From NCBI GenBank assembly GCA_001765415.1, contig CP017245.1:1178001-1242000 (forward strand): DNA of 64,000 nucleotides, in the 5' to 3' direction. The notes beneath the pieces were generated by a model that was given only the letters and a program-made list of their open reading frames with translations, searched no databases and had not been told where the DNA came from. Of this stretch, positions 25,681 through 35,457 are shown piece by piece (positions within the stretch are counted from its first letter, which is position 1; every line of letters begins with the position of its first letter). The position numbers and the translations under genes are program-made. Source of the DNA: Candidatus Melainabacteria bacterium MEL.A1 (GTDB lineage: Bacteria; Cyanobacteriota; Vampirovibrionia; Gastranaerophilales; Gastranaerophilaceae).

Positions 25681-26319
25681 ATGCAGGTAAATAATATTCA
25701 AAATCACAATACAAATTTTGGTATGGCGTTAAAAATTAATCCAAAACTTAAACCACAATTACAATCAGCACATTTTGCAACTGTTGAACGTCTGCAAAAA
25801 ATTGGAAAAGAAGTCGAAAACGTAAAACTATACGATGTTTGTTATGAAAATGATATTTATACTCCAACAGTACGAAGTGCTATGAAAAATGATAGTAAAA
25901 ATTATTTTGCAGAAATACAAAGACAAGAAGGACTTTTAGGAAAACCATATACTGTTACATGTGGTGATGATACTTATCAGGGATTTAATCCAAAATATCC
26001 ACCAATATTTGAAACTTTGTATAATAACAAAGCTTATGAAAAGTATAAACAATATGCAAGTTTGCCAAATGTGCATGAACAGGCTGCAGAATTGAGCAAA
26101 ATTTTAGAAAAACGAGATTTAATGTCTCAAAGAACATTTGAAGCTAAAGAACAGGCAAAATTAGTTAAAGAAAATCAAATTAAAGAGCAAAAAGCAAAAC
26201 AAGAAACAGCAATAGATAATTTATTATCGCAATATCAATATGAATTTGAACAAAAAACAGAAAAAGTTGGTTTTTGGAAAGGTTTAGCAAATAAATTTAC
26301 TTCGCTTCTTTCAAAATAA
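25681..26319 (+). CDS. Hypothetical protein with NTNFGM N-terminal motif
   Basis: 212 residues. The start MQVNNIQNHNTNFGMALKI carries an 'N-x-N-F-G-M' motif that I associate with many uncharacterised Gastranaerophilales proteins. The middle is mixed, and residues about 150-190 form a Lys/Glu/Gln-rich coiled coil. No signal peptide. Good ribosome site (AAGGAG). Its 3' end overlaps the convergent gene at 26297 by 23 nt. Function unknown. Confidence 0.65.
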   Translation: MQVNNIQNHNTNFGMALKINPKLKPQLQSAHFATVERLQKIGKEVENVKLYDVCYENDIYTPTVRSAMKNDSKNYFAEIQRQEGLLGKPYTVTCGDDTYQGFNPKYPPIFETLYNNKAYEKYKQYASLPNVHEQAAELSKILEKRDLMSQRTFEAKEQAKLVKENQIKEQKAKQETAIDNLLSQYQYEFEQKTEKVGFWKGLANKFTSLLSK

Positions 26320-26968
26320 CGATTGTTTCTTCTATTTCTGTTTTTAAATAGTCCAATTGTTGATTGATGGTATTTTCGTTATACAAGTATCCTGCTCCTG
26401 TATATGCAAGATACGGTTTGTACTGTTCAGCTTCCTGTCTTAATGTCGCAACAGCTTTTGAATGGTTACTTAATTCTTGTAATTTTTTGAAAGAAACAAA
26501 ATTAATTTCCGGTTTTCCTTCATATTCATTCTGCATGTATTCTATAGTCTGAGTGAAGAAAAACACTTTTGCGTTAAATTTTTGCACATCAAGTTTTTTT
26601 TCAATACACAATAAAAGGTTTTCCAATTGCGGAATAACGTCGGCATTTAGTTCGTTAACGTATGGAGATCTTTTGTCTTCTTTCAAAATTATATTAACAA
26701 AAGCAGGGTTATCTCTAGGAACAGGTTTGATTTCTTGAGAAGAATTGAAGTTTTTTGCTTCTTCATACATCGGTTTTGTTTTTTGTGGTTCAGAAGTTTT
26801 GAAGTTTTTTGAAACATCAGGTAAAGTTCCAACATAACCTTTTCCATCAGGTTGAACATCGACTTTTGATGTGTCGACCTTTGGGGTATCTTTTTTCTTC
26901 CACCCCCACGCAAAACAACTGGAGCTTGTTAACATTATAGCGATTAATAAAACAAAAACCTTCTTCAT
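26297..26968 (-). CDS. Secreted hypothetical protein
   Basis: About 223 residues. The signal peptide MKKVFVLLIAIMLTSSSCFA is followed by a short Lys/Pro-rich stretch and a mainly helical body with two or three cysteine-poor repeats. It could be a lipoprotein (S-S-C) or a cleaved secreted protein. The ATG at 26968 is chosen because it starts a perfect signal peptide and lies 6 nt after TATAAT (26975-26980). The longer frame from 26995 would put nine residues in front. No known domain. Confidence 0.68.
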   Translation of the reverse strand: MKKVFVLLIAIMLTSSSCFAWGWKKKDTPKVDTSKVDVQPDGKGYVGTLPDVSKNFKTSEPQKTKPMYEEAKNFNSSQEIKPVPRDNPAFVNIILKEDKRSPYVNELNADVIPQLENLLLCIEKKLDVQKFNAKVFFFTQTIEYMQNEYEGKPEINFVSFKKLQELSNHSKAVATLRQEAEQYKPYLAYTGAGYLYNENTINQQLDYLKTEIEETIVILKEAK

Positions 26969-27098
26969 ACCATGATTATAATGATTATTAAACAAAAATC
27001 ATCATTTATTTAATTGAGTAGGTGAAAAGTGAAACGTGAAAAGACCGTATCGGTATGAATAAGTAAATGGTGAGTAGACCTTATCAAGGAAATTGTTT

Positions 27099-27143
27099 TC
27101 CTCCCTTGTGAGGGAGGATTTAGGTGGGTGCTATCCAGTAAGA
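27099..27143. repeat. Dispersed palindromic repeat (copy B)
   Basis: TCCTCCCT and AGGGAGGA arms around TGTG, followed by TTTAGGTGGGTGCTATCCAGTAAG. Matches copy A at 13489 almost base for base outside the loop. The preceding DNA (27020-27080) has GTGAAAAGTGAAACGTG-type repeats like those near 31050. No gene in 26996-27271. Confidence 0.7.
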
Positions 27144-27271
27144 AAACATTTAATCCTCTGTTCCAACATTTGTTCCTACATCATACATTGGTGCAAAGCT
27201 TTTAGTTGTTTGTTTCACTAACAAGTTATTGTTCATTTCGCTATCGTGGGATTTGTAAATACACGACGACA

Positions 27272-27712
27272 TTACGGTTTTTTATGGAAAAGACCTGTGA
27301 ACTTATTCCAGCCGGTTTTGAAAAATCCACCTATTGATTTGGATTTATTTATAATGAAATTTTTGGCATTTTTTAAATTAATTTTTCCAAATTGCTTTTT
27401 AATAAATGGAACAAGTTTTGCTCGGAATTTGTACCCTCCAATAGCTAATCCGCCTACTGCTATTGTAGCAAAAGCAAGTTTTTTCCACATCGGAAGTTTT
27501 GGAGATTTGTCTTTATCTGTTTGTGGTTTAAATTCATCAATATTGGGTTGTTGAAGGTTTGTCATTGTTGGTGGTTGACCGTTAAATGGGTTTGGATGAG
27601 CCGGATTACCAACATATCTGAGCGGTTGTCCCATTATGTATGATGCGGCATCAAAATCAATAACACCGTTTTGTGCTAACATATCCAAATTTCCTGCCCA
27701 ATTACAAGACAT
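27272..27712 (-). CDS. Small membrane-anchored hypothetical protein
   Basis: 146 residues. The N-terminal half (1-75) is soluble and Pro/Asn rich (MGQPLRYVGNPAHPNPFNGQPP). One transmembrane helix lies at about 78-95 (KLAFATIAVGGLAIGGYKF), followed by a strongly basic, Gly/Phe/Lys-rich C-terminal tail. AAAGGG upstream supports the ATG. Unknown family. Confidence 0.6.
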   Translation of the reverse strand: MSCNWAGNLDMLAQNGVIDFDAASYIMGQPLRYVGNPAHPNPFNGQPPTMTNLQQPNIDEFKPQTDKDKSPKLPMWKKLAFATIAVGGLAIGGYKFRAKLVPFIKKQFGKINLKNAKNFIINKSKSIGGFFKTGWNKFTGLFHKKP

Positions 27713-27805
27713 AATATAACCCTTTTCGTTTTCTACCTTATCTATTAAAAGTTATTTTTTTTAGAAAAATTGCTTTTTAGGTGTTTATTTGTTAAATTTT
27801 GTAAT

Positions 27806-29440
27806 ATGAAAGATTTTTTTATTGAAAACAAGTTTCTTGTAATTTTATGGATATTAAGTTTAGTGGCACTTTTAACTTTTGTTGGTCATTATTCGGGATT
27901 ATTGATTGATTTTGGGCGAGAAGTTTATTATCCTGAGCAGATTTTGAATGGAAAAATTTTATATAAAGATTTATTCAATATTTATGGCCCCTTAGCATAT
28001 CAATTTAATGCGATTTTGTATAAATTATTTGGTGCAAAACTTTCGACTTTGTATGGAGTTGGTTGTTGTTGCTCAATTGCAATTGTTAGTGGAATTTATC
28101 TTATTGCGCAAAAATTTTTGTCTAAATTTTTAAGTTTTTGTGTTGGCTTTTTTACAATTGCGGTTGGAATTACAGCAACTTGTATTTTCAATTTTCATTT
28201 TCCATATTCGTGGGCGGTTGTTTATGGGTTAATTCTGTTTTTGTTTTCACTATATTTTTTGTTGAAATATTGTGATGACAAAAACTCTAAAAATCTTTGC
28301 ATAAGCTCAATTTTGGCGGGCATTGCAATAACTTGTAAATATGACTTTTTGTTGTATGCGTTGATTGTTTTGGCAATTTCAATAAAAGAAAAAAATTGGA
28401 AAGCTTTAATTGGATTTGTTGTAGTTCCTGTTTTAAGTTTTGGAACTTTATTTATACAAGGTTTGAAGATAGAAAGTCTTGTAAATTCATTGTTAACAAC
28501 ATCTGTTATGGCAAAAACAAAGACTTTGACTTATTTTTATCAAAACAGTGGAATTTATTATAATTCAAAAGCAATTTTTACGGATTTTGTATTTTTTATA
28601 AAATTTGCAATTCCTTTTAGTACAATACTTTTGGGTTCATATTTGTTTAATAAAAAGAAGGTATTATCTGTATTTTCATCAATAATCGGTTGGATTTTGT
28701 TCATATTAATGTTTGATTCAAGAGCAATTTTCGGATTTTTACCTATATTGCTTTTTGGGTTATTGATTTTTGAATTAATCAGATTGAAAAAAAATATTGA
28801 TATTAAATTGTTAATACTTGTTCTTTCTGCAACTGCGGTTTGCGCAAAAGTTTTTTGGGTAATGGTTTTGGGCGGATATGCAAACTACTACGTTTCTATT
28901 GCAGTGATTGCTTTGTTTGCGATAATTTTTACTTATTTACCGAAAACATTAGAAAAAGCAGTCGGAATTTATTTGTTAGTCGTAAGTTTGTTTATAACAA
29001 TTAACAATTTTAGACTTTTACGAACAGAAACATGCAAAATTTCTACTTCACATGGAACTATTTATACAAACAGGTATTATGGTGATAGTTCAAGTAAATT
29101 GATTAATTTTGTCAACCAAAATACTGATAAAAATGATAAGATAGTTATTTTTCCGGAAGGTATGACGATAAATTTTTTGACTGAAAGAAAATCTGATGAT
29201 TACTATAATTCATTATTACCATTGTATGTTGAAACTTTTGGGGAAGAAAAACTAATTGAACATTATAAAAAGAACAGTCCCGAATACATAATTTTGAATA
29301 ACCTTGATATGAGTGACTATTATTATAATTATATTTGTCAAGATTATGCGTTGGAATTTTGCGGATTTATAAAAGAAAATTATGAATTAGAAACTGTTTT
29401 AGGAAACAATTTTAGATATCTTGTGTTCAAAAGAAAATAA
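27806..29440 (+). CDS. Multi-pass membrane glycosyltransferase (PMT/GT39-like)
   Basis: About 544 residues with some ten hydrophobic helices and a soluble C-terminal domain from about 430. The N-terminal pattern (one helix, then DFGREVYYPEQILNGKILYKDLFNIYGPLAYQFNAILYKLFG) is characteristic of polyprenyl-phosphate-sugar transferases of the dolichyl-phosphate-mannose-protein mannosyltransferase clan, with the catalytic acid in the first periplasmic loop (DFGRE). The start at 27806 is inferred; a TTG at 27770 would add 12 residues. It would transfer a sugar from a lipid carrier to an envelope acceptor. Confidence 0.75.
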   Translation: MKDFFIENKFLVILWILSLVALLTFVGHYSGLLIDFGREVYYPEQILNGKILYKDLFNIYGPLAYQFNAILYKLFGAKLSTLYGVGCCCSIAIVSGIYLIAQKFLSKFLSFCVGFFTIAVGITATCIFNFHFPYSWAVVYGLILFLFSLYFLLKYCDDKNSKNLCISSILAGIAITCKYDFLLYALIVLAISIKEKNWKALIGFVVVPVLSFGTLFIQGLKIESLVNSLLTTSVMAKTKTLTYFYQNSGIYYNSKAIFTDFVFFIKFAIPFSTILLGSYLFNKKKVLSVFSSIIGWILFILMFDSRAIFGFLPILLFGLLIFELIRLKKNIDIKLLILVLSATAVCAKVFWVMVLGGYANYYVSIAVIALFAIIFTYLPKTLEKAVGIYLLVVSLFITINNFRLLRTETCKISTSHGTIYTNRYYGDSSSKLINFVNQNTDKNDKIVIFPEGMTINFLTERKSDDYYNSLLPLYVETFGEEKLIEHYKKNSPEYIILNNLDMSDYYYNYICQDYALEFCGFIKENYELETVLGNNFRYLVFKRK

Positions 29441-29475
29441 TTTTTATGCTAAAATAAAGAAAAAACGGAGAAAAA

Positions 29476-31038
29476 ATGGAAAAATATTATTTAACAACAG
29501 CAATTGATTACGTAAACGGTGCGCCACACATAGGACACGCTTACGAAAAAATATTATCAGATATTATTACAAGACACTATACACAACGTTGTGATGACGT
29601 TTATATGCTTACAGGAACTGATGAACACGGTATTAAAATTCAAAAAACCGCTGCATCTAAAGGTATTACACCAAAAGAACTTTGTGATGAGAACTCTCAA
29701 AAATTCAAAGATGCTTGGAAAGCTTTGGATATAAATTATTCTCAATTTATTAGAACTACTGATAAAGAACACGAAAAAGTTGTTCAACATATTTTTGAAA
29801 AACTTTTAGAAAAAGGTGATATTTACAAAAATTCTTATGAAGGTTTATACTGTACAGGTTGTGAATGTTTTTTAAACCCTAAAGATTTGACAGAAGATGG
29901 ACTTTGTCCTGATCACATGAAAAAGCCGGAAGTTGTAAAAGAAGAAAATTATTTCTTTAAATTAACAAAATACAAAGATGCAATTATCAAACATATCAAA
30001 GACCATCCTGATTTTATTTTGCCGGAATTTAGAGCAAATGAAGTTTTAAATCAGTTGGAAGATATACAAGACATTTCTGTATCTCGTGCAAAATCAAATG
30101 TTCAATGGGGTATTGATGTTTTGTCAGATCCTGAACAGTCTATTTATGTATGGATTGATGCGCTTTCAAACTATATTACAGCATTAGGTTATGATACAGA
30201 AAACGCATCAGAGAAATTCAAAAAATATTGGCCATGCGATGTTCACGTTATTGGAAAAGATATTTTAAAATTCCATAGTATTTATTGGCCGGCATTTTTG
30301 ATGGCACTTGATTTGCCGTTGCCAAAGCATATTTTTGCTCACGGTTGGATTACAATTGACGAGTCTAAGATGTCAAAATCTTTGGGCAACGTAATTTCAC
30401 CAACATCTGTTTTGGAAACATTTAATCTTGAATACCCTGATGCGTTCAGATATTATATGGCTTCATCTGCCCCTTGCGGTCGTGACGGAAACTATTCTGA
30501 TAATGATTTTAAAGAAAAAGTTAATGCGCACCTTGCAAACAGTATGGGTAACCTTTTGAATAGAACTTTATCAATGTTAGTAAAATATTTTGATGGAGAA
30601 GTTAAACCGGAATTTAAAGCAGAAAATCCGTTAGCTAAAAAAGCTTTAGGGACTATTCAAATTGTAAAAAATCATTTTGATAACTTTGAAATTTCAGAAG
30701 CTGCTCTTGCAATAAATTCATTAGTTGATATGACTAACAAATATGTTCAAGATAATGCTCCTTGGACACTTGCAAAAGAAGAAAAGATGACAGAATGCGG
30801 ACAAGTTTTGGTTAATGTACTTGATATTATGTGCATAATTTCAGTGTTAATTTATCCATATTGTCCGAATATCGCTGCTAATATGGCAAAACAATTGTCA
30901 TTTAATTTGCAAACTAAATTGGATGATTTGACTACAGACAATATCAAATGCGGAAAACTTATCGAAAAAGAAGATATCAAACCGGTATTTTTGAGAGTTG
31001 ATTCTGAATTAGCAGATAAGTCAGCGAAAAAACAATAG
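29476..31038 (+). CDS. metG: Methionyl-tRNA synthetase
   Basis: A class I synthetase of 520 residues. HIGH is at residues 18-21 (GAPHIGHAYEK) and KMSKS near residue 298 (DESKMSKSLGN). A zinc-knuckle region follows GLYCTGCECFLNPKDL with GLCPDHMK. The C-terminal EMAP-like tRNA-binding domain of E. coli MetG is absent, which is normal for the shorter bacterial form. CGGAG precedes the ATG. It ends before a strong shared terminator. Confidence 0.97.
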   Translation: MEKYYLTTAIDYVNGAPHIGHAYEKILSDIITRHYTQRCDDVYMLTGTDEHGIKIQKTAASKGITPKELCDENSQKFKDAWKALDINYSQFIRTTDKEHEKVVQHIFEKLLEKGDIYKNSYEGLYCTGCECFLNPKDLTEDGLCPDHMKKPEVVKEENYFFKLTKYKDAIIKHIKDHPDFILPEFRANEVLNQLEDIQDISVSRAKSNVQWGIDVLSDPEQSIYVWIDALSNYITALGYDTENASEKFKKYWPCDVHVIGKDILKFHSIYWPAFLMALDLPLPKHIFAHGWITIDESKMSKSLGNVISPTSVLETFNLEYPDAFRYYMASSAPCGRDGNYSDNDFKEKVNAHLANSMGNLLNRTLSMLVKYFDGEVKPEFKAENPLAKKALGTIQIVKNHFDNFEISEAALAINSLVDMTNKYVQDNAPWTLAKEEKMTECGQVLVNVLDIMCIISVLIYPYCPNIAANMAKQLSFNLQTKLDDLTTDNIKCGKLIEKEDIKPVFLRVDSELADKSAKKQ

Positions 31039-31090
31039 TTTTAAGTGAAAAGTGATAAGGTTTACTCCATTCTCACGTTTCACTAACAAC

Positions 31091-31124
31091 AAAAAGACCG
31101 AAATTTTATTTTTCGGTCTTTTTT
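31091..31124. terminator. Bidirectional terminator between metG and rpoD
   Basis: A 13-bp stem AAAAAGACCGAAA/TTTCGGTCTTTTT with A and T runs on opposite sides. The 50 nt upstream contain a GTGAAAAGTGATAAGG / TTCACTAAC-type repeat like that near 27030. Confidence 0.9.
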
Positions 31125-31144
31125 GGTTTTATAATTTCTTTCAA

Positions 31145-32236
31145 TTAAGCTTCAACGTATTCTCTTAAACGTTTACTTCTATTTGGGTGACGAAGTTTTC
31201 TCAAAGCTTTTGCTTCGATTTGTCTGATACGTTCTCTTGTTACACCGAACAATTGACCAACTTCTTCTAAAGTTCTTTGACGACCGTCATCCATACCGAA
31301 ACGTAATCTCAATACATCACGTTCTCTTGGTGACAATGTACACAAAACTTCTGCCAAATCTTCTCTCAAAAGTTCTGATGCAACTGTTTTGATCGGAGCG
31401 TCAGCTTCTTTATCTTCAATAAAGTCACCCAATCTTGAATCTTCTTCTTTTCCGATTGGTGTTTCAAGTGATAAAGGTTCTTGAGCAATCTTGATGATTT
31501 CACGAAGTTTTGGAATAGAAACGTTCATTTCAATTGCCAATTCATCTTCAGTTGGTTTTCTTGAAAGTTCTTGAGCCAAACGTCTTGTAACTTTTTTCAA
31601 TTTATTAATAGTTTCCACCATGTGAACAGGGATACGAATTGTTCTAGCCTGATCAGCAATAGCTCTTGTGATAGCTTGTCTAATCCACCATGTTGCATAA
31701 GTAGAGAATTTGAAACCTCTTTCGTGGTCAAATTTTTCTGCTGCACGGATTAAACCTAAGTTACCTTCTTGAATAAGGTCTAAGAACAACATTCCACGAC
31801 CTACATATTTTTTAGCGATAGAAACAACTAAACGCAAGTTAGCTTGAACAAGTTTTCTTTTTGCAATAGCTCCTGGAGTTCCGCCTTCAAGAATTTTTCT
31901 TGCAAGTTCTATTTCTTCACTTGCTGATAATAATTTAATTCTTCCGATTTCTCTTAAATAAAGCCTAACAGGGTCGTCAACTGCAACACCTTTTGGAACT
32001 TCCATTTCCTGAGCTTCATCATGGCTGTGCATCATGTAAATATCTTCAAGACCAGCTTTGTTTTCCATTTTTTCAGTAACGATATCCTCGATATTATCGG
32101 TACTGATGTCCATATTCATATAATTAACACCGTCATGTTCGGCAGATAGGGCATTTTCATCATCAATTTCATGTAAATCCATGTTATCTTCATCCATGAT
32201 ACTTACGATAGAGGAGCTTTGTCTTTTTTTACTCAT
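31145..32236 (-). CDS. rpoD: Primary RNA polymerase sigma factor (sigma-70/RpoD)
   Basis: 363 residues. Region 1.2 ([16 protein letters not shown]), region 2 ([36 protein letters not shown]), region 3 and region 4 ([41 protein letters not shown]) are all present. A shortened acidic N-terminus replaces region 1.1, as in many Gram-positive and cyanobacterial primary sigmas. Its ATG overlaps the 3' end of dnaG by 8 nt, preserving the dnaG-rpoD macromolecular synthesis operon. Confidence 0.97.
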   Translation of the reverse strand: MSKKRQSSSIVSIMDEDNMDLHEIDDENALSAEHDGVNYMNMDISTDNIEDIVTEKMENKAGLEDIYMMHSHDEAQEMEVPKGVAVDDPVRLYLREIGRIKLLSASEEIELARKILEGGTPGAIAKRKLVQANLRLVVSIAKKYVGRGMLFLDLIQEGNLGLIRAAEKFDHERGFKFSTYATWWIRQAITRAIADQARTIRIPVHMVETINKLKKVTRRLAQELSRKPTEDELAIEMNVSIPKLREIIKIAQEPLSLETPIGKEEDSRLGDFIEDKEADAPIKTVASELLREDLAEVLCTLSPRERDVLRLRFGMDDGRQRTLEEVGQLFGVTRERIRQIEAKALRKLRHPNRSKRLREYVEA

Positions 32237-34109
32237 TCATTTTCTCCAATTTTAGTCTATTATTTATCTTATCTCTAAGCTGCATCTGAATTTTTAGGGC
32301 TTCTGTTTCATTATCATTTGCGCTTTTATATAAATTTCTGATTTTTTCTTTTTCTTTTTCATTTTGGCAGTCATTGATTTTATTAATATTTTCTCTGATT
32401 GCCGTCAAAAAATCCGTTTCGTCCAGATTTTGGAATGATTCTGAGATACTTATCAGGTCTGTGATAAGCTTTTGTACTTCCGGTTCGTTGACGTAAGTTG
32501 TGTATAGCTTATCAATCAATTCTTTCACATTATTTACGGTACATGTTAATTTGTCAATCGTAGATTTTACATTTATTAACGTTTCGTCCGTAAATGGGGT
32601 ATCGCCTATTATTCGGCTTATTTCATCTAATGTGAAATGGTTGTCGGTTACAAGAAAAACGCTCAATAAATTTTTTTGCGCTTTTTGTGAAATTGGTATA
32701 TTTTTCTTAACAATCTTGCTAACATCACTGTTTTTAATGATTTCCGTTCTTGATGCGGTCTTTAATTCGCTTAACAAAGCTTTTTCATCCACACTAAGAG
32801 CGTCAGATACCATTTTTACATACTCTGCTTGTATAATTTTGTTTTGAATTTCCATCAAAAGCGGAATAATTTCTTTTACAACTTTTGTTTTTTCAATCGG
32901 AGTTTTTGGCTTTTCTTTTAAAATATTGTTCAATTGAAAATCAATCAAAAGAGGTGCATGTTGCATGTATTCTTTGTAACTTTCTGCCCCGACAGAACGA
33001 ATAAATTCATCCGGATCTTTACCTTCCGGCGGAGCAATAACTCTGATTTCGCAAGAATATTTATCGTTAGATGTTGAAATATAGCTTTCATCAAACTGTT
33101 TGATGTTTCCTAAACCGGAAAAAGCCTCTTTGATTAATGCAGCGTTTCGGTTTGTAGCTTTTTGACCGGCTGAATCTGTGTCAAATGATAAATATATTTT
33201 TCTTGATGGAGTATAACGTGACAAAAGTTTGATGTGGTCTGGGGTTAAGGCAGTTCCGCAGGAAGCTACGGCATTTTCTATTCCGTGAGCTTGTGCTGAA
33301 ATTACGTCAAAATAACCTTCCATCAAAACTACGCTATCTTCGTTTTTGATGGCATCTTTTGCCGTATAAAGTCCGTATAGTATTTTACTTTTGTTGTAAA
33401 TTAATGAATCTGATGAGTTCAAATATTTTGGCATTTGGTCTTTTTCAACTGCTCTTGCGCCAAATGCTACGTATTCTCCAAACTCGTTTCTGATAGGAAT
33501 AATTGCTCGGTTACGAAATCTGTCTATATATTCACCCTCTCTTGTTTTGATAATCAAACCGGCTTTTTCCATAACTTCTTCTGAAAAATCATGTCTGAAT
33601 TTTTTATAAAACATTGCGTAAGCTTTTGGTGCAATGCCGAGAGTGTATTTTTCAATAATTTCTTTTGTAATTCCACGATTTTTCAAATAATCAAGAACAT
33701 GTAATGTTTCAGGTTCTTTATCCATCAAAAGTCGCAAATTGTAAAACTCTGCAGCTTTTGCACAAGCCCTAATCATTTCGTCTTTAAGTTCTTTTGATTC
33801 TGATTTGTGAAATGTTTTTGGTAACTCAAGTCCTAATTTTTCGGCATATTCACGAATCACTTCAATAAACTCTTTGTTTTGAGTTTTCATTATAAATGTA
33901 ATTGCATCACCACCGGCTCCGCATCCAAAACACTTGTAAATTCCTAAAGCAGGATTTACAGAAAATGACGGAGTTTTTTCTTTATGAAAAGGGCATAATC
34001 CCCAATAGTGACTACCATTTTTCTTTAAAATAACTTGTTGGGATACAACATCTAGTATGTCAAGGCGGTCTTTTATTTGTGTAACTAGTTCTTCAAATGA
34101 ATTTGCCAT
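32229..34109 (-). CDS. dnaG: DNA primase
   Basis: Makes RNA primers at the replication fork. The N-terminal CHC2 zinc ribbon ([15 protein letters not shown] ... [13 protein letters not shown]), the TOPRIM domain ([30 protein letters not shown] ... SFDTDSAGQ) and a C-terminal helicase-interaction region make up 626 residues, the normal size. TTGATA (34138-34143), 16-nt spacer and TAAAAT (34116-34121) with an extended TGC lie 6 nt before the ATG. No Shine-Dalgarno site, so probably leaderless. Confidence 0.97.
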   Translation of the reverse strand: MANSFEELVTQIKDRLDILDVVSQQVILKKNGSHYWGLCPFHKEKTPSFSVNPALGIYKCFGCGAGGDAITFIMKTQNKEFIEVIREYAEKLGLELPKTFHKSESKELKDEMIRACAKAAEFYNLRLLMDKEPETLHVLDYLKNRGITKEIIEKYTLGIAPKAYAMFYKKFRHDFSEEVMEKAGLIIKTREGEYIDRFRNRAIIPIRNEFGEYVAFGARAVEKDQMPKYLNSSDSLIYNKSKILYGLYTAKDAIKNEDSVVLMEGYFDVISAQAHGIENAVASCGTALTPDHIKLLSRYTPSRKIYLSFDTDSAGQKATNRNAALIKEAFSGLGNIKQFDESYISTSNDKYSCEIRVIAPPEGKDPDEFIRSVGAESYKEYMQHAPLLIDFQLNNILKEKPKTPIEKTKVVKEIIPLLMEIQNKIIQAEYVKMVSDALSVDEKALLSELKTASRTEIIKNSDVSKIVKKNIPISQKAQKNLLSVFLVTDNHFTLDEISRIIGDTPFTDETLINVKSTIDKLTCTVNNVKELIDKLYTTYVNEPEVQKLITDLISISESFQNLDETDFLTAIRENINKINDCQNEKEKEKIRNLYKSANDNETEALKIQMQLRDKINNRLKLEKMNE

Positions 34110-34181
34110 AATAACATTTTAGCATTAATAAATTTTTTATCAATCAAAGTATTTTGTTTTTTATTGTGTATAATTTTTGTT

Positions 34182-34961
34182 ATGAAACTACTTTTTTCTT
34201 TTATTTTAATATCATTGTGTTTGTTGATTTGGTCAATGTTTATTGAACCGAATATCTTAATAGTAAAACATTTAATTATTCATGATGAGCAATTAAAAGG
34301 ATTGAAAATTGTTTTTGCATCAGATTTTCATGTAAAACCGCATGAAACTTATAGGTTAAACAAAATTGTTAGAACAATAAATGAGCAAAATCCGGATATT
34401 GTTTTATTTGGTGGAGATTACGTAAACGGTCATAAAAAGGGTAATTCTCTCTCGATAGAAAAAATTGCAAAAAAGTTTTCTTACATAGTATCAAAGTATG
34501 GTACCTATGTAGTTATCGGGAACCATGATGGATGGCAAGGAAAAGAAGAAATAATTGAAGCATTAAAAAAGAATGGTATAAATGTATTATTTAATAATAA
34601 TGCGTGTTTTAAAGATTTTTGTATTGCAGGTGTTGATGATTTACAAACAGGAAATCCTGATATTGAAAAAGCTTTGTCAGGTGTTAATAAACCTGTGATT
34701 TTGCTAACTCATACTCCTGATATTATGCCGAATGTTCCTTATAATGTTAATTTAACTTTGGCAGGGCATTTGCATGGAGGTCAAGTTAGATTAAACAAAG
34801 CTCTTATTGTTCCATCAATTTATGGTGATAAATATGCAAACGGATTTTTGAATGATAATGGTAAAAAGATATATACTACAAAGGGTTTAGGGACAAGTAT
34901 TTTACCTATAAGGTTTAATTGCCCGCCGGAAATTGTGGTGATTGAATTTTCTCTTCACTGA
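34182..34961 (+). CDS. Membrane-anchored metallophosphoesterase (YkuE/YaeI-like)
   Basis: About 259 residues. An N-terminal membrane helix (MKLLFSFILISLCLLIWSMF) precedes a calcineurin-like domain with all metal motifs: ASDFHVKP, GGDYV, GNHDGW, THTPD and GHLHGG. Relatives act on lipid phosphates or UDP-diacylglucosamine-like substrates at the membrane. The ATG at 34182 follows TATAAT (34169-34174) by 7 nt and is divergent from dnaG. An earlier TTG at 34164 lies upstream of the -10 box and is rejected. Confidence 0.88.
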   Translation: MKLLFSFILISLCLLIWSMFIEPNILIVKHLIIHDEQLKGLKIVFASDFHVKPHETYRLNKIVRTINEQNPDIVLFGGDYVNGHKKGNSLSIEKIAKKFSYIVSKYGTYVVIGNHDGWQGKEEIIEALKKNGINVLFNNNACFKDFCIAGVDDLQTGNPDIEKALSGVNKPVILLTHTPDIMPNVPYNVNLTLAGHLHGGQVRLNKALIVPSIYGDKYANGFLNDNGKKIYTTKGLGTSILPIRFNCPPEIVVIEFSLH

Positions 34962-35010
34962 GATGGAATGGGGATTGGGTTTTCCGTATGAAAAATTAGC
35001 ACTAATCTAA

Positions 35011-35034
35011 ATCCTCTCTCAGCATAGGGAGGAT
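35011..35034. repeat. Dispersed palindromic repeat (short relative, copy C)
   Basis: ATCCTCTCT and AGGGAGGAT arms with one mismatch around CAGCAT, related to the repeats at 13489 and 27099 but lacking the GGTGGGTGCTATCC tail. Confidence 0.5.
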
Positions 35035-35127
35035 TATAAACTAAATATTAATATTATTTCCTTTTTTATATTGATTTATTTTATTTTTTTAATATAATTT
35101 CCATATAAAATAAAGAAAGGGGAAAAT

Positions 35128-35286
35128 ATGTTAAATGCAAGTTTGAAACAAGAAATTCTCAAAAGTATTGATATTACAAGACAATCAGCTAAAAATAATC
35201 TTGATATAATGCTTGAAAGCTATATGGAAATTATTGGACGGCTTGATTTATTAACTTATTTATTAATTAATCAAGACAAAAAATAG
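35128..35286 (+). CDS. Small hypothetical protein (52 aa)
   Basis: Short helical protein (MLNASLKQEILKSIDITRQS ... ending LLTYLLINQDKK). Strong support for expression: TTGATT, 16-nt spacer, TATAAT upstream, and AAAGAAAGGGGAAAAT directly before the ATG. The C-terminal third is leucine-rich and may be an amphipathic or dimerising helix. No known family. The rest of 34962-35457 holds repeat C and the promoter region of the next gene. Confidence 0.6.
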   Translation: MLNASLKQEILKSIDITRQSAKNNLDIMLESYMEIIGRLDLLTYLLINQDKK

Positions 35287-35457
35287 TCTAAATACATAAT
35301 GAAAATTTCCTTTTTTTTAAAAATTATGGTATTATAAAATCAAAAAACTTTTAATGCTCAAAATTGCAAGTTAGGAAACTTTTTTATTAAAATTACATCT
35401 TAATAGATAAGTTGTGCAACAAAAAGGTTAAGAGTATTTGGAGGAAATAGTTAGAGA

